Shown one piece after another: positions 11,039 through 20,951 of a stretch of 64,000 nucleotides of DNA. The notes under the pieces are model-generated. The model did not search any database. It had not been told where the DNA came from and saw only the letters and a list, made by a program, of their open reading frames with translations. The stretch spans positions 62,001 through 126,000 of the forward strand of contig SVJO01000001.1 in NCBI GenBank assembly GCA_015068935.1, written 5' to 3'. The position numbers and the translations under genes are program-made. This DNA comes from Oscillospiraceae bacterium. GTDB lineage: Bacteria > Bacillota > Clostridia > UBA1381 > UBA9506. The first letter of the stretch is position 1; each line of letters begins with the position of its first letter.

Positions 11039-11108
11039 CAATTTTTATGTATTTTATGAATTAAATCAAAAAAATATGGAATTATAAAAACAGAAAAGTT
11101 GAAAAGAG

Positions 11109-12611
11109 GTGCTGGATATGGGAGAAACCATTCTGACCATGGAGCATATAGAAAAAAGATTCCCCGGAGTTCATGCTCTTAGCGACTGTCATTTTGATTT
11201 ACGTGCAGGCGAGGTTCATTCCATAGTGGGAGAAAACGGTGCTGGAAAATCTACACTGATGAAAATCCTCACCGGAGTTTATAAAAAAGACAGCGGAAAT
11301 ATAACGTATATGGGAAAAAGTTTAGAACCTGAAAATCCACGACACACACAAGATGCAGGAATTTCAATCATTCATCAGGAATTAAACCTTATGCAGCATC
11401 TTTCCGCGGCGCAAAACATATTTATTGGCAGAGAGCCGAGAAAAGCAAAGATATTCACTGATGACAAAGAGATGGTCGAAAAAACCAAAGAGCTTTTTAA
11501 GATGCTAAATCTTAATTTAAGTCCCAGAGCAAAAGTAGCCGACATAACTGTTGCCAAACAACAGATGGTCGAAATTGCAAAAGCTCTCTCTTTTGATTCA
11601 AAAATTTTGATAATGGACGAACCTACGGCAGCTTTGACTGAAAGTGAAATAGCCGAGCTTTTTAAAATTATTGAGTCACTGAAAAAGCGCGGTGTAGGAA
11701 TAGTTTATATTTCTCACCGAATGGATGAACTTATGAAAATAACAGACAGAATTACTGTCATGCGTGACGGAAAATACATTAATACTGTAAATACAAACGA
11801 CGTCTCAAAAGACGAAATAATAAATATGATGGTTGGAAGAACAATCTTTGAAGAGCCCAAAGAAGAAAGCACTGCTCTATCTGATGATGTTGTTCTTTCT
11901 GTTCAGAATCTGTCTGACGGTGGGCTCTTAAAAGACATTTCTTTTGATTTAAAACACGGCGAAATTCTGGGCTTTGCAGGTTTAATGGGGGCAGGCAGAA
12001 CTGAGGTTGCTAGAGCAATTTTCGGTGCTGACAAGAAAAAATCAGGTGACATATTCATTAAAGGAAAGCTGGTAAAAATCAATTCGCCTCAGGATGCCGT
12101 AAAAAACGGAATAGGCTACCTTTCTGAAGACAGAAAACGCTACGGAATGATGGTTGGTATGGATGTTGAAACAAACACAGTTATTGCCTCAATGGAAAAA
12201 TTCAACCGCTTTGGTTTTATAAGTTCAGGCAAAACTGCAAAAGTTTCAAAGGAATACGTAGAAAAACTTAAAACAAAGACACCCGGCATAAGGCAGATTG
12301 CAAAAAATCTTTCGGGCGGAAACCAACAAAAAGTCATTATAGCAAAATGGCTTGTGCGAGACTGCGATATTTTAATATTTGACGAACCGACAAGAGGTAT
12401 TGACATAGGTGCAAAAAGCGAGATTTACTCTCTTCTTACAGAGCTTGCCGCATCGGGAAAGTCAATTATTATGATTTCATCTGAGCTCCCTGAAATTTTA
12501 AGAATGTCAGACAGAGTTGCAGTCATGTGCGAAGGAAGAATAACAAAAATTTTAGACATAAATGAAGCAAATCAGGAAACAATAATGCATTATGCAACAT
12601 TAAGAGAATAG
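11109..12611 (+). CDS. Sugar ABC transporter ATP-binding protein (RbsA/MglA family)
   Basis: Two ABC domains: VGENGAGKSTLMKILTGVY and LSGGNQQKVIIAKWL; initiation context gaaaagaggtgctggatATG, track start 11109 (in-frame alternatives nearby). Confidence 0.95.
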   Translation: MLDMGETILTMEHIEKRFPGVHALSDCHFDLRAGEVHSIVGENGAGKSTLMKILTGVYKKDSGNITYMGKSLEPENPRHTQDAGISIIHQELNLMQHLSAAQNIFIGREPRKAKIFTDDKEMVEKTKELFKMLNLNLSPRAKVADITVAKQQMVEIAKALSFDSKILIMDEPTAALTESEIAELFKIIESLKKRGVGIVYISHRMDELMKITDRITVMRDGKYINTVNTNDVSKDEIINMMVGRTIFEEPKEESTALSDDVVLSVQNLSDGGLLKDISFDLKHGEILGFAGLMGAGRTEVARAIFGADKKKSGDIFIKGKLVKINSPQDAVKNGIGYLSEDRKRYGMMVGMDVETNTVIASMEKFNRFGFISSGKTAKVSKEYVEKLKTKTPGIRQIAKNLSGGNQQKVIIAKWLVRDCDILIFDEPTRGIDIGAKSEIYSLLTELAASGKSIIMISSELPEILRMSDRVAVMCEGRITKILDINEANQETIMHYATLRE

Positions 12612-12614
12612 GAG

Positions 12615-13625
12615 TTGAGCATTTTGAGTGAAAACAGTTCGGGCAAAGCGTCAAAAAAAATGATGAATTTTTCTTCTATAGGCGCTCAAAAACTGATAAT
12701 TTTTTTAACATTAATAGTACTAATTATCATTTTTACAATACTATCACCCAACTTTCTTTTAGTAGATAATATCATTTCCATACTGCTTGCAACTTGTGTT
12801 AACGGACTTTTGGCACTTGGTGTCACGTTTGTTATCATTACAGGCGGAATTGACCTTTCTATAGGAACAGTCATGACTTTTTCAGCTGTAATATCGGGAT
12901 TGTGCGTAACAGGTCTTAACCTTCCGCTATGGCTTGGCAGTATAATATGTATTTTAGTAGGAACAATAATCGGAACGCTTACGGGTCTAATGGTATCACG
13001 TCTGAAAATCCCCGCATTTATTGCAACTTTGGGTGTTATGATGATAACATCAGGACTTTCATTAGTTGTCACAGGCGCGCGCCCTGTTTACTTCCCGAGC
13101 GAATATAAAGAAATTGCAGTCGGTTCGCTCTTTGGTAAGTTAATACCGGGATTTCAGCTCCCTAATGCTGTTTTAATATTATTCATAATGGCGATTATTG
13201 CGAGCATAATTTTAAATAAAACTGTCATGGGAAGATACAATTTTGCAATCGGGTCTAATACTGAAGCAACAAGACTCTCAGGTGTTAATGTTGCCGGCTG
13301 GCTTACAGGAATACATGCTCTTGCAGGTGCGTTTTTTGGTATTGCAGGCATTATTATATCCTCACGTCTCGGTTCAGCACAGCCTGCTATCGGTCAGGGA
13401 TATGAGCTCGAAGCTATTGCAGCAGTCGTAATAGGCGGAACATCGCTTGCAGGCGGTCAGGGTACTATTTCAGGTACTATAATCGGTGCTTTTATCATGA
13501 GTGTTTTAACAAACGGATTAAGAATTGTCGGCGTCGCTCAGGAATGGCAGACAGTTGTTATCGGTGCTGTAGTAATTTTAGCTGTATTTATTGATACGTA
13601 CAGAAGAAAAAAACAAAATATATAA
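12615..13625 (+). CDS. Sugar ABC transporter permease (RbsC family)
   Basis: VTFVIITGGIDLSIGTVMTFSAVI; AVVIGGTSLAGGQGTISGTIIGAF. Confidence 0.94.
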   Translation: MSILSENSSGKASKKMMNFSSIGAQKLIIFLTLIVLIIIFTILSPNFLLVDNIISILLATCVNGLLALGVTFVIITGGIDLSIGTVMTFSAVISGLCVTGLNLPLWLGSIICILVGTIIGTLTGLMVSRLKIPAFIATLGVMMITSGLSLVVTGARPVYFPSEYKEIAVGSLFGKLIPGFQLPNAVLILFIMAIIASIILNKTVMGRYNFAIGSNTEATRLSGVNVAGWLTGIHALAGAFFGIAGIIISSRLGSAQPAIGQGYELEAIAAVVIGGTSLAGGQGTISGTIIGAFIMSVLTNGLRIVGVAQEWQTVVIGAVVILAVFIDTYRRKKQNI

Positions 13626-13647
13626 TTATCAGAAAGGAAAACCATAT

Positions 13648-14631
13648 ATGAAAAAGCAATCAAAAATTCTTTGTATCTCTCTCCTTCTCTGCTTTGTTTT
13701 ATTACTGACAAGCTGCAACAGAGGCGGGCAGTCAGATAACTTAAATGAAATAACAGGTGATAAGCCCTATATTGCAGTTATAGCAAAAGGCTTTCAGCAT
13801 CAGTTCTGGCAAACGGTGAGAAAGGGTGCCGAAATGGCGGCAGAAGATTACGGAGTCCAGATAACCTTCCAGGGTACTGACACTGAATCACAAATTGACA
13901 AGCAGACAGAAATGCTTGATGCCGCTCTTTCAAAAAACCCCGTTGCAATATGTATTGCGGCGCTTGATTCAAAAGCAATCCTGGGCTCGCTTGAGAAGGC
14001 TCATCAAAGAGGCATTCCTATTGTAGGCTTTGATTCAGGTGTTGATTCAGATATTGTTGCTGCAACAGCTGCAACAGATAACAAGGCTGCAGCAGCGCTT
14101 GCTGCTGATAAAATGGCAGAGGCTATCGGCGGCAAAGGCGAAATTGGCATGATTGTTCAGGACCAGACAAGCATGACTGGCAGAGACCGAAGAGATGGTT
14201 TCAAGGAAAGAATTGAATCAAAATATCCCGATATAAAAATTGTCGATATCCAATATGGTGAAGGCGACCACACAAAATCAGCCGACGCAGCAAAAGCTAT
14301 TATATCAGCAAATCCTAATGTAGTCGGAATGTATGGCGCAAATGAAGGCTCTGCGATTGGTGTTGTGCTTGCACTCTCTGAGCTTGGCAAAACAGGTAAG
14401 ATTCAGGCAGTAGGTTTTGACTCAGGCAAACGTCAGATAGATGCAGTGCGCGACGGCGAAATGTACGGTGCCGTTACTCAGAACCCAATACAGATAGGTT
14501 ACAAAGCTGTTGAAGCAGCCTATAAGGCATACAAGGGCGAACAGGTTGAAAAAGAGATTGATACAGGCTTTAAATGGTATGATAAGTCTAATGTAGACTC
14601 TGAAGAAATTAAACAGCTTCTTTATGAATAA
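13648..14631 (+). CDS. Sugar ABC transporter substrate-binding lipoprotein (RbsB family)
   Basis: Lipobox LLLTSCNRGG; periplasmic-binding domain; start re-placed at ATG 13648 behind AGAAAGGA. Confidence 0.93.
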   Translation: MKKQSKILCISLLLCFVLLLTSCNRGGQSDNLNEITGDKPYIAVIAKGFQHQFWQTVRKGAEMAAEDYGVQITFQGTDTESQIDKQTEMLDAALSKNPVAICIAALDSKAILGSLEKAHQRGIPIVGFDSGVDSDIVAATAATDNKAAAALAADKMAEAIGGKGEIGMIVQDQTSMTGRDRRDGFKERIESKYPDIKIVDIQYGEGDHTKSADAAKAIISANPNVVGMYGANEGSAIGVVLALSELGKTGKIQAVGFDSGKRQIDAVRDGEMYGAVTQNPIQIGYKAVEAAYKAYKGEQVEKEIDTGFKWYDKSNVDSEEIKQLLYE

Positions 14632-14663
14632 TTCTCTTAATTGATATAATCCTTCCTCCTTTA

Positions 14664-14699
14664 ATAGGAAAAGAGGGCCTTTTGGCCCTCTTTTCCTAT
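14664..14699 (+). terminator. Terminator of rbs-type operon
   Basis: ATAGGAAAAGAGGGCC/GGCCCTCTTTTCCTAT hairpin. Confidence 0.9.
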
Positions 14700-14800
14700 T
14701 ATCTTTATAATTCTTTAAATAAAAAAATATCTTTTTTTAAAAAAAACTTGCTTTTTTACTATTACTGTGTTATAATATCATCTGTTGTAAAAAAAGATAG

Positions 14801-14877
14801 GCGCCTTTACCTCAGCCGGATAGAGGACTCGGCTACGAACCGAGGCGTCGGGGGTTCGAATCCCTCAAGGCGCGCCA
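14801..14877 (+). tRNA. tRNA-Arg (anticodon ACG), CCA encoded
   Basis: Cloverleaf: GCGCCTT/AAGGCGC acceptor, CTCGG-CTACGAA-CCGAG anticodon arm, GGGGG-TTCGAAT-CCCTC T arm. Confidence 0.96.
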
Positions 14878-14903
14878 AGCCGAAGCAAACTTTGCTTCGG
14901 CTT
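14877..14903 (+). terminator. tRNA-Arg terminator
   Basis: AAGCCGAAGCAAA/CTTTGCTTCGGCTTTTTT. Confidence 0.85.
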
Positions 14904-14970
14904 TTTTATTTTTTTATAAAATCTTTTGTGATATAATGGATTTTATAAAATCCGCTATATCACTGTTTCT

Positions 14971-15042
14971 TTATTTAATCTTCAGAATTGCCTTAAGTAT
15001 TCCCGTTATCGCCTTTGGAAATTTTACAACCATAATCTTCAT
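14971..15042 (-). CDS. spoVM: SpoVM-like stage V sporulation peptide, 23 aa
   Basis: Hand translation MKIMVVKFPKAITGILKAILKIK*, a short cationic amphipathic helix with conserved Pro like Bacillus SpoVM; RBS AAGGAGG 7 nt upstream; absent from ORF track. Confidence 0.8.
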   Translation of the reverse strand: MKIMVVKFPKAITGILKAILKIK

Positions 15043-15054
15043 AAAAAAACCTCC

Positions 15055-15198
15055 TTAACCGCACAACCAGCAAAATGTTATAAAGATAATAAGTATACCC
15101 TCTGCTATAACAAGAAAAAGCGGAGGCAGAATAAGTCCTGCGAATACTCCTACGCAAAATGATGTTGCCACAGCACCCCACAGCTTATATCTAAGCAT
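15055..15198 (-). CDS. Small (47 aa) membrane protein in operon with spoVM-like gene
   Basis: Hand translation MLRYKLWGAVATSFCVGVFAGLILPPLFLVIAEGILIIFITFCWLCG*; RBS AAGGAG; stop overlaps the spoVM RBS; absent from ORF track. Confidence 0.75.
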   Translation of the reverse strand: MLRYKLWGAVATSFCVGVFAGLILPPLFLVIAEGILIIFITFCWLCG

Positions 15199-15336
15199 AT
15201 AACCACTCCTTAACTTATTATAGATTCAGGCTTTACACCAACATAATATTCATATTCATAAAATGTGTTACTTTTTTGTACTCTGAATAAAGGTTTATAC
15301 ATATAATTCATATATAAACCGCTAAGGAGAATCAAA

Positions 15337-16857
15337 ATGCGCAAAAAACGTTTTATAATAAATGCGGCTATAACATCATCATCCTCTGCAATAATGAATC
15401 TTGTCGGGATTTCTTTTAATGTATATATTTCAAACAAAGTAGGCCCGGCAGGTGTCGGTCTGTTTCAGCTTATCATGTCAGTATATGGCTTTAGTGTGAC
15501 TCTTGCATCATCAGGAATTAACCTTGCCGCGACAAGAATGGTTGCTGATGACCTTGCCCGTAAAGAAAAAAATGCCACCGATTACATAATGAAAAAATGT
15601 TTAGCATACAGTGCATTTTTTGGTTTTTTGTCTTTTATTTTATTGTTTACGATGTCTGATTATTTAGCAACAAATATTTTAAATGACAAAAGGACTTTGT
15701 TATCATTAAAAGCACTTAGTATAAGTATGATTCCAATAGCAATGTCATCTAGTATGAGCGGATATTTTATTGCAGTAAGAAGAGTTTATAAAAGTGCCTC
15801 CGCACAGCTGTTTGAACAATTTGTAAAAATCACTGTCAGCATAATCACGCTTGAATTATTCAGTAAAAAAGGTATAGAATATGCCTGTCTTTGCATGGTG
15901 CTTAGCGGCAGTATTTCAGAAATTGCATCATTTTTATATCTGTATCTGCTATTTTATATAGACAAAAAGCGTTACAAAACAAACAAAAAATATGATAATG
16001 CAATGTTTTCTCTTTGTAAAATTGCTATACCCGTTGCATTTAGCGCCTATCTCCGCTCTGCCCTGATTACAATCGAACACATACTTATACCAAAAAGTTT
16101 AAAAAAATCAGGACTTGATTCTGAAAGTTCTTTAAAATGTTATGGTATAATTCATGGTATGGCTCTTCCCCTTTTATTGTTTCCGTCGTCCGTTTTAAAA
16201 TCTTTTTCAGGATTATTGGTCCCTGAACTTTCGGAATGTGCCACACTTGGACACAGACGGCAGATTAACCACATTATCTCTAGAATGATAAAAACAACAA
16301 TGCTTTTTTCTATCTGTGTCAGCGGTCTTTACTTTACATTTGCAGACGAAATTGGATATATAATTTATAAAAATGCTAATGTAGGGCTGTATTTAAGATT
16401 ATTAGCCCCTCTTTGTGTAGTTATGTATGTTGACGGCATAGTTGACGGAATGTTAAAAGGACTTAATCAACAGGTTAATTCTATGTGGTATAATATCATT
16501 GACTCTGCCGTAAGTGTTATTGCTGTTATAACTCTGCTTCCCCGTTATGGCGCAGGAGGATATGTTGCAGTAATTTTTATAAGTGAGCTTTTAAACGCAT
16601 TTTTAAGTTTAAACAGACTTATTAAAATAAGTGATTTTAAAGTGCAGTTCTTTTCATGGATTTTAATTCCTACAGTCACTATTTATACTGTCGGAACATT
16701 GGTAAATAAATTAATATCTGCAAACATCAATGCAATATACCTTATTATAAAAATTTTATTTTGCATTGTTTTTTATCTTGCAATGCTTATCGTCTTTTCA
16801 ATAATAAACCTTGCACCCTTAAAGACAATAAAACGAAACCGACCTGCCAGCAATTAG
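15337..16857 (+). CDS. spoVB: Stage V sporulation protein B-like / MVF-MOP superfamily flippase
   Basis: ~500-aa polytopic protein; VGPAGVGLFQLIMSVYGFSVTLASSGINLAATRMVADD typical of SpoVB. Confidence 0.87.
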   Translation: MRKKRFIINAAITSSSSAIMNLVGISFNVYISNKVGPAGVGLFQLIMSVYGFSVTLASSGINLAATRMVADDLARKEKNATDYIMKKCLAYSAFFGFLSFILLFTMSDYLATNILNDKRTLLSLKALSISMIPIAMSSSMSGYFIAVRRVYKSASAQLFEQFVKITVSIITLELFSKKGIEYACLCMVLSGSISEIASFLYLYLLFYIDKKRYKTNKKYDNAMFSLCKIAIPVAFSAYLRSALITIEHILIPKSLKKSGLDSESSLKCYGIIHGMALPLLLFPSSVLKSFSGLLVPELSECATLGHRRQINHIISRMIKTTMLFSICVSGLYFTFADEIGYIIYKNANVGLYLRLLAPLCVVMYVDGIVDGMLKGLNQQVNSMWYNIIDSAVSVIAVITLLPRYGAGGYVAVIFISELLNAFLSLNRLIKISDFKVQFFSWILIPTVTIYTVGTLVNKLISANINAIYLIIKILFCIVFYLAMLIVFSIINLAPLKTIKRNRPASN

Positions 16858-16894
16858 ATTTTATAATCAATTTCTGGAGGTCGGCTTAATTTCT

Positions 16895-17410
16895 CTACTT
16901 ATTTAATGTGAAAATATCATTTAGCTTGCAATGTTCTTTAATTATCTCTTGTGTCTCTTTAATATACTTTTGAGTAACTTCATTTTCCATCAGCTTTTTA
17001 AAAACTTTTGTGACATTTTCTATAAAAAGTGGGTCGTATTGGTCAAATTCAATATTTGCTGTCACAAGCGGACATAGCCATTTGCCGCGAGCATCAGGAA
17101 CAAGTTTTCCTTTTTCATCTATGAAAAGCGGAAAAATTCTGCATGAAAGAGGTCTCTTTTTTCTCTCGCATGTTCCGTCACATATTGCAATTTTTACAGG
17201 TTTGTTTTCAAAAACAAAGTCGCTTTCATATATTTTAAGCCACTTTTCACTGCCGTCATACTCAGCCTCTTCTCCCGGGAAAAGGTACATTCCCGTTTCA
17301 CCGTCACCTTTGCAACACGCACCGTTGCACAATCCACCGCAATCTACCATAAGCGGTGTCACATTCTCTAAAAGCTCATATAATTCATCATAAAACTCTT
17401 TTGAAACCAT
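16895..17410 (-). CDS. YkgJ-like cysteine-cluster protein
   Basis: CGGLCNGACCKGDGETGMYLFPGEE ... CDGTCERKKRPLSCRIFPLF metal-binding Cys cluster. Confidence 0.7.
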   Translation of the reverse strand: MVSKEFYDELYELLENVTPLMVDCGGLCNGACCKGDGETGMYLFPGEEAEYDGSEKWLKIYESDFVFENKPVKIAICDGTCERKKRPLSCRIFPLFIDEKGKLVPDARGKWLCPLVTANIEFDQYDPLFIENVTKVFKKLMENEVTQKYIKETQEIIKEHCKLNDIFTLNK

Positions 17411-17479
17411 GATATTCTCCGTCAGTTTTTATGCAAAAAAGTGCGATTAATATTTAACCGCACTTTTTGTTATTGTTTA

Positions 17480-18541
17480 CTACTCAGCAATAAACTTTAA
17501 ACCATATTTTTCTAAGTCAGCACTTACACCGACAACTGTTCTGTCCTCTATTATCTGCGGAGCTGCTGCAAGTGTAATTTCTTCGCCTGAAACTACAGCC
17601 TTATCACTTCCGATTTTAAGCTCAGCTTTAGTGCCGTCCTTATCTATTGTGATTGTGCCAAGTGCTCCGTCCCATGCTACAGATGCACCTGTTGCCTCAC
17701 AAATAGCACGAACAGGAATATAACAAACCCCGTTTTCAATTTTAGGAAGAATATTTCCATATTTTTCAAAATCAATAGCTATGCCATTAATTTCTGCACC
17801 GATTATTACCTTCTCTTCATCTTCTTCAGAAGGAGTTACTTCCTCAGGCAGAATCATTATTTTTGTTGCTAAAGCCTGTTCAGGAATACTTTTTGTGCTT
17901 ATGTCGTACCACGCAAAAACCTTTGAGCCTTCTTTTAAATCTGCTGATGTTACAATATTTCTTGTCTTATATGGAACAAATTCTGTTGTTTCATCAAATG
18001 CAATCAAATAATTACCGTCAGTGCTTTCAAAAGCAGTTTTTCCATCAGTTTCTGTGATTTCTTTAATCTCCATATATTTAGGCAAAGCTTCATTTTCTCC
18101 TGAAATTACAATAGCAAAAGCCGCTGACTGTGGCGGTATGCTCATTGTCTGAGCCATGCTGTGTGCTGCATAAACTTCAGTTCCGGCTGTAAGTGCCTCA
18201 AATCCGACAGGTGTGCCATTTGCGTCAATTATAGCAGTGTTTTCATATGAAATATTAAGCTGTAATTCTTCGCCCTCACCAATATTTACAAGCACTGACT
18301 TAACTATACCATCTTCTGTAACAGTGCTTTCTGTGATTTTACCGCTGATAGTTACATATGTAGGTATTGCCTGAGCCGGAGCTTCATCAATGAGCATTAT
18401 TCCATACTCACCTTTTGCCTGCTCGCCGATTTCATAATGAGTAGTACCGTCTAAAACAACCTCATCTGCACTTACTGCTGATATCTGCGTTGCTAAAAGT
18501 GTTCCTGCTATAATAAAAGCAGATAATTTTCTTAATTTCAT
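17480..18541 (-). CDS. Secreted protein with C-terminal copper-amine-oxidase-N1-like (stalk) domain
   Basis: Signal peptide; IENGVCYIPVRAICEATGASVAWDGALGTITI. Confidence 0.8.
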   Translation of the reverse strand: MKLRKLSAFIIAGTLLATQISAVSADEVVLDGTTHYEIGEQAKGEYGIMLIDEAPAQAIPTYVTISGKITESTVTEDGIVKSVLVNIGEGEELQLNISYENTAIIDANGTPVGFEALTAGTEVYAAHSMAQTMSIPPQSAAFAIVISGENEALPKYMEIKEITETDGKTAFESTDGNYLIAFDETTEFVPYKTRNIVTSADLKEGSKVFAWYDISTKSIPEQALATKIMILPEEVTPSEEDEEKVIIGAEINGIAIDFEKYGNILPKIENGVCYIPVRAICEATGASVAWDGALGTITIDKDGTKAELKIGSDKAVVSGEEITLAAAPQIIEDRTVVGVSADLEKYGLKFIAE

Positions 18542-18646
18542 TTTTGTTTCCTCCTCTAATTAGCTTTATGTATTTTTTGTTTACACTACTATAGACGGGA
18601 AATAAATAATTTTGTTCCAAATTTTTTATATTTTTTTTACAAAAAT

Positions 18647-19423
18647 TTATATCGTAATTATTCTTGGTTTTCCTATATAATTAAGATTATATTCCTTTAC
18701 AAGAAGTTTTGCTTCATTTAATGACTCTTCATCATAAGCACTATTTACATCATGTGCATCAAATCCAAATGTAACAGGACACTTTTCCTTCCCTGCAATT
18801 TCCCAAAACCTTCTGTCAGGATATGCTCTCTTTTCTCTTATCCCCAGGAAATTTATTTCTAATGGAATATCTTTCTCTCTTGATGCAACACATAATTTTG
18901 TCATTTCTTTATTATATAACACGATATCCCCTACATAGTTAAAAATATCAGGGTGAGCAACATAACTGAAAACACCGCTTTTAATTCCGCTTATTACACA
19001 ATTTACGTATTCAGACAAATCTTCGCAACTGGAGTTTTTAAGCAAAACATAAGAGCCGTCACCATTTCCTTCTTTCTGATTAATAAAATGCTGACCTAAA
19101 ATAAGGAATTCTGCACCGTAGTTTTTGGCACCTAAAAGCATTTCATCAAAATATAAAGGATAATACTCCATCTCAAAACCAATTTTTATGTCAATCTGGT
19201 TTTTATATTTTTCCCTTAATCTATAAAGCTCAGAAAAATAAACCTCAGCCTGCGTGGTATGCAATCTGTAAAACGATTCAGTCCCATCAGGAAAAGTAAA
19301 CGGAATATGTTCTGAAAACCCCATATATTTTATTCCGCTATCTATTGCTCTTTTAATATATTCCTCACACGTCCCCCATGCATGGTTGCAAAGAATTGTA
19401 TGTGTGTGATAATTATAATTCAT
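18647..19423 (-). CDS. Histidinol-phosphatase, PHP family (HisJ-like)
   Basis: MNYNYHTHTILCNHAWGTCEEYIKRAID...GFSEHIPF; HPDIFNYVGD. Confidence 0.9.
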   Translation of the reverse strand: MNYNYHTHTILCNHAWGTCEEYIKRAIDSGIKYMGFSEHIPFTFPDGTESFYRLHTTQAEVYFSELYRLREKYKNQIDIKIGFEMEYYPLYFDEMLLGAKNYGAEFLILGQHFINQKEGNGDGSYVLLKNSSCEDLSEYVNCVISGIKSGVFSYVAHPDIFNYVGDIVLYNKEMTKLCVASREKDIPLEINFLGIREKRAYPDRRFWEIAGKEKCPVTFGFDAHDVNSAYDEESLNEAKLLVKEYNLNYIGKPRIITI

Positions 19424-19438
19424 CTTCCGCCTTCTTTT

Positions 19439-20830
19439 CTATTTTATAGCCTTTGTCTCCCATTTACCCAAACGATAGAAAATCACTGTAAGCACAGCCC
19501 CTATAACCCATGATAAAAGCAAGGAAATCTGAATACACTCATATCTTCCTACAGGTAATTCAGGTGTTCTTGTTAGATAAGATATTCCGTATGCTATCGG
19601 AACTCTGATTATAACCGTCGTGATAAGCGAAATCCACATTGGAGTCATTGTGTCTCCTGAGCCTCGCATAATTCCTGATAAACTTTGTGTTACCGCTACA
19701 GCAAGATAACCTGCAGCCAGTATTTTCATAAGATAATAACTCATTTCTGCCGTACTTTCGACTTCTGTAAATGCTCCCATAAGTTTTTTCCCAAAAAGCA
19801 GAATAATAAATGTTATAACGGCAGAGCAGCCGAAAGCGATAAGAGTTCCTTGCTTCGCCCCTTTTTTTACTCTGTCATATAACCCCGCACCGACATTTTG
19901 TCCTGCATATGTTGTAAGAGCCATGCCAAATGAAAAGTTCGGCATCATAGCAAATCCGTCAACCCTCATTATTATAACATTTGATGCAATAAATTGTTCG
20001 CCAAACTGATTGGTAAGAGACTGCACTATAATCATTGCTGATGAAAAAATTGCCTGTGTCAGTCCTGAAGGAAGTCCGAGCTCTATTATCTTTTTAATAT
20101 ACGATTTTTCAGGCTTTAAGAAACTGATTCCAAAGTCAAAATATTCAACCATTCTAGAGAGTCTTAATAAAGATAGAACAGAAGAAACAATCTGCGCAAC
20201 AACTGTAGCAATTGCAACACCTGCTACTCCCATATTAAGCCCTGCAACAAAATATATATCAAGTACAATATTTATTACTGTTGCGACAATAAGATATAAA
20301 AGCGCCGAAAATGAGTCGCCCATACCTCTTATTACTCCACTTAAAATGTTGTAATATGCCAGGCCCAATATACCGATTAACGAAATAATAAGATAGTCCG
20401 CACAATCATCTATAATTGTTTCAGGCGTGTTGAGTATCTCAAGCAACGGCCTTACAAGCGGAGTTGCAACAATCATTAAAAACACGCATGAAACAGCAGT
20501 AATCGTAATACAATTTCCAATGGTGTGAGAAAGGCCCTCTCTGTTTCTTGCTCCAAAATATTGTGCAACCATTACACCTGCACCCGTAGAAATGCCTATA
20601 AATAAAACTAAAAGCAGATTTACAATAGGAACTGCACTTCCAACTGCAGCAAGTGCATTATCGCCAACATATTTGCCAACAACAATAGAGTCAACCGTAC
20701 TATATAGCTGCTGCGCAATATTGCCGATAAGCATCGGCAGAGTAAATGAAACAATACCTTTCCATGGCGCCCCTTCTGTCATGTCAGTAGGCGCAAATAA
20801 TTTTTTTAAAATCACTTTATCATACCTCAT
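19439..20830 (-). CDS. MATE family efflux transporter
   Basis: LPMLIGNIAQQLYSTVDSIVVGKYVGDNALAAVGSAVPIVNLLL. Confidence 0.94.
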   Translation of the reverse strand: MRYDKVILKKLFAPTDMTEGAPWKGIVSFTLPMLIGNIAQQLYSTVDSIVVGKYVGDNALAAVGSAVPIVNLLLVLFIGISTGAGVMVAQYFGARNREGLSHTIGNCITITAVSCVFLMIVATPLVRPLLEILNTPETIIDDCADYLIISLIGILGLAYYNILSGVIRGMGDSFSALLYLIVATVINIVLDIYFVAGLNMGVAGVAIATVVAQIVSSVLSLLRLSRMVEYFDFGISFLKPEKSYIKKIIELGLPSGLTQAIFSSAMIIVQSLTNQFGEQFIASNVIIMRVDGFAMMPNFSFGMALTTYAGQNVGAGLYDRVKKGAKQGTLIAFGCSAVITFIILLFGKKLMGAFTEVESTAEMSYYLMKILAAGYLAVAVTQSLSGIMRGSGDTMTPMWISLITTVIIRVPIAYGISYLTRTPELPVGRYECIQISLLLSWVIGAVLTVIFYRLGKWETKAIK

Positions 20831-20951
20831 TTTCTATACTTTTCCAACGAGAAAGTATAACACAAACTGCTCCCATATTCAAGCATTTATTTTAAAAAAT
20901 ATGCATTAGCCTGAAATTTATGGATAAGCAGAATTTGCAGCCAATAAAAAC

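Noticed and set aside
14682-14936. 84-aa track ORF over tRNA-Arg
   Set aside because: Covers the tRNA and its terminator; spurious
14993-15181. 62-aa minus-strand track ORF
   Set aside because: Wrong frame across the spoVM-like and 47-aa genes, no RBS
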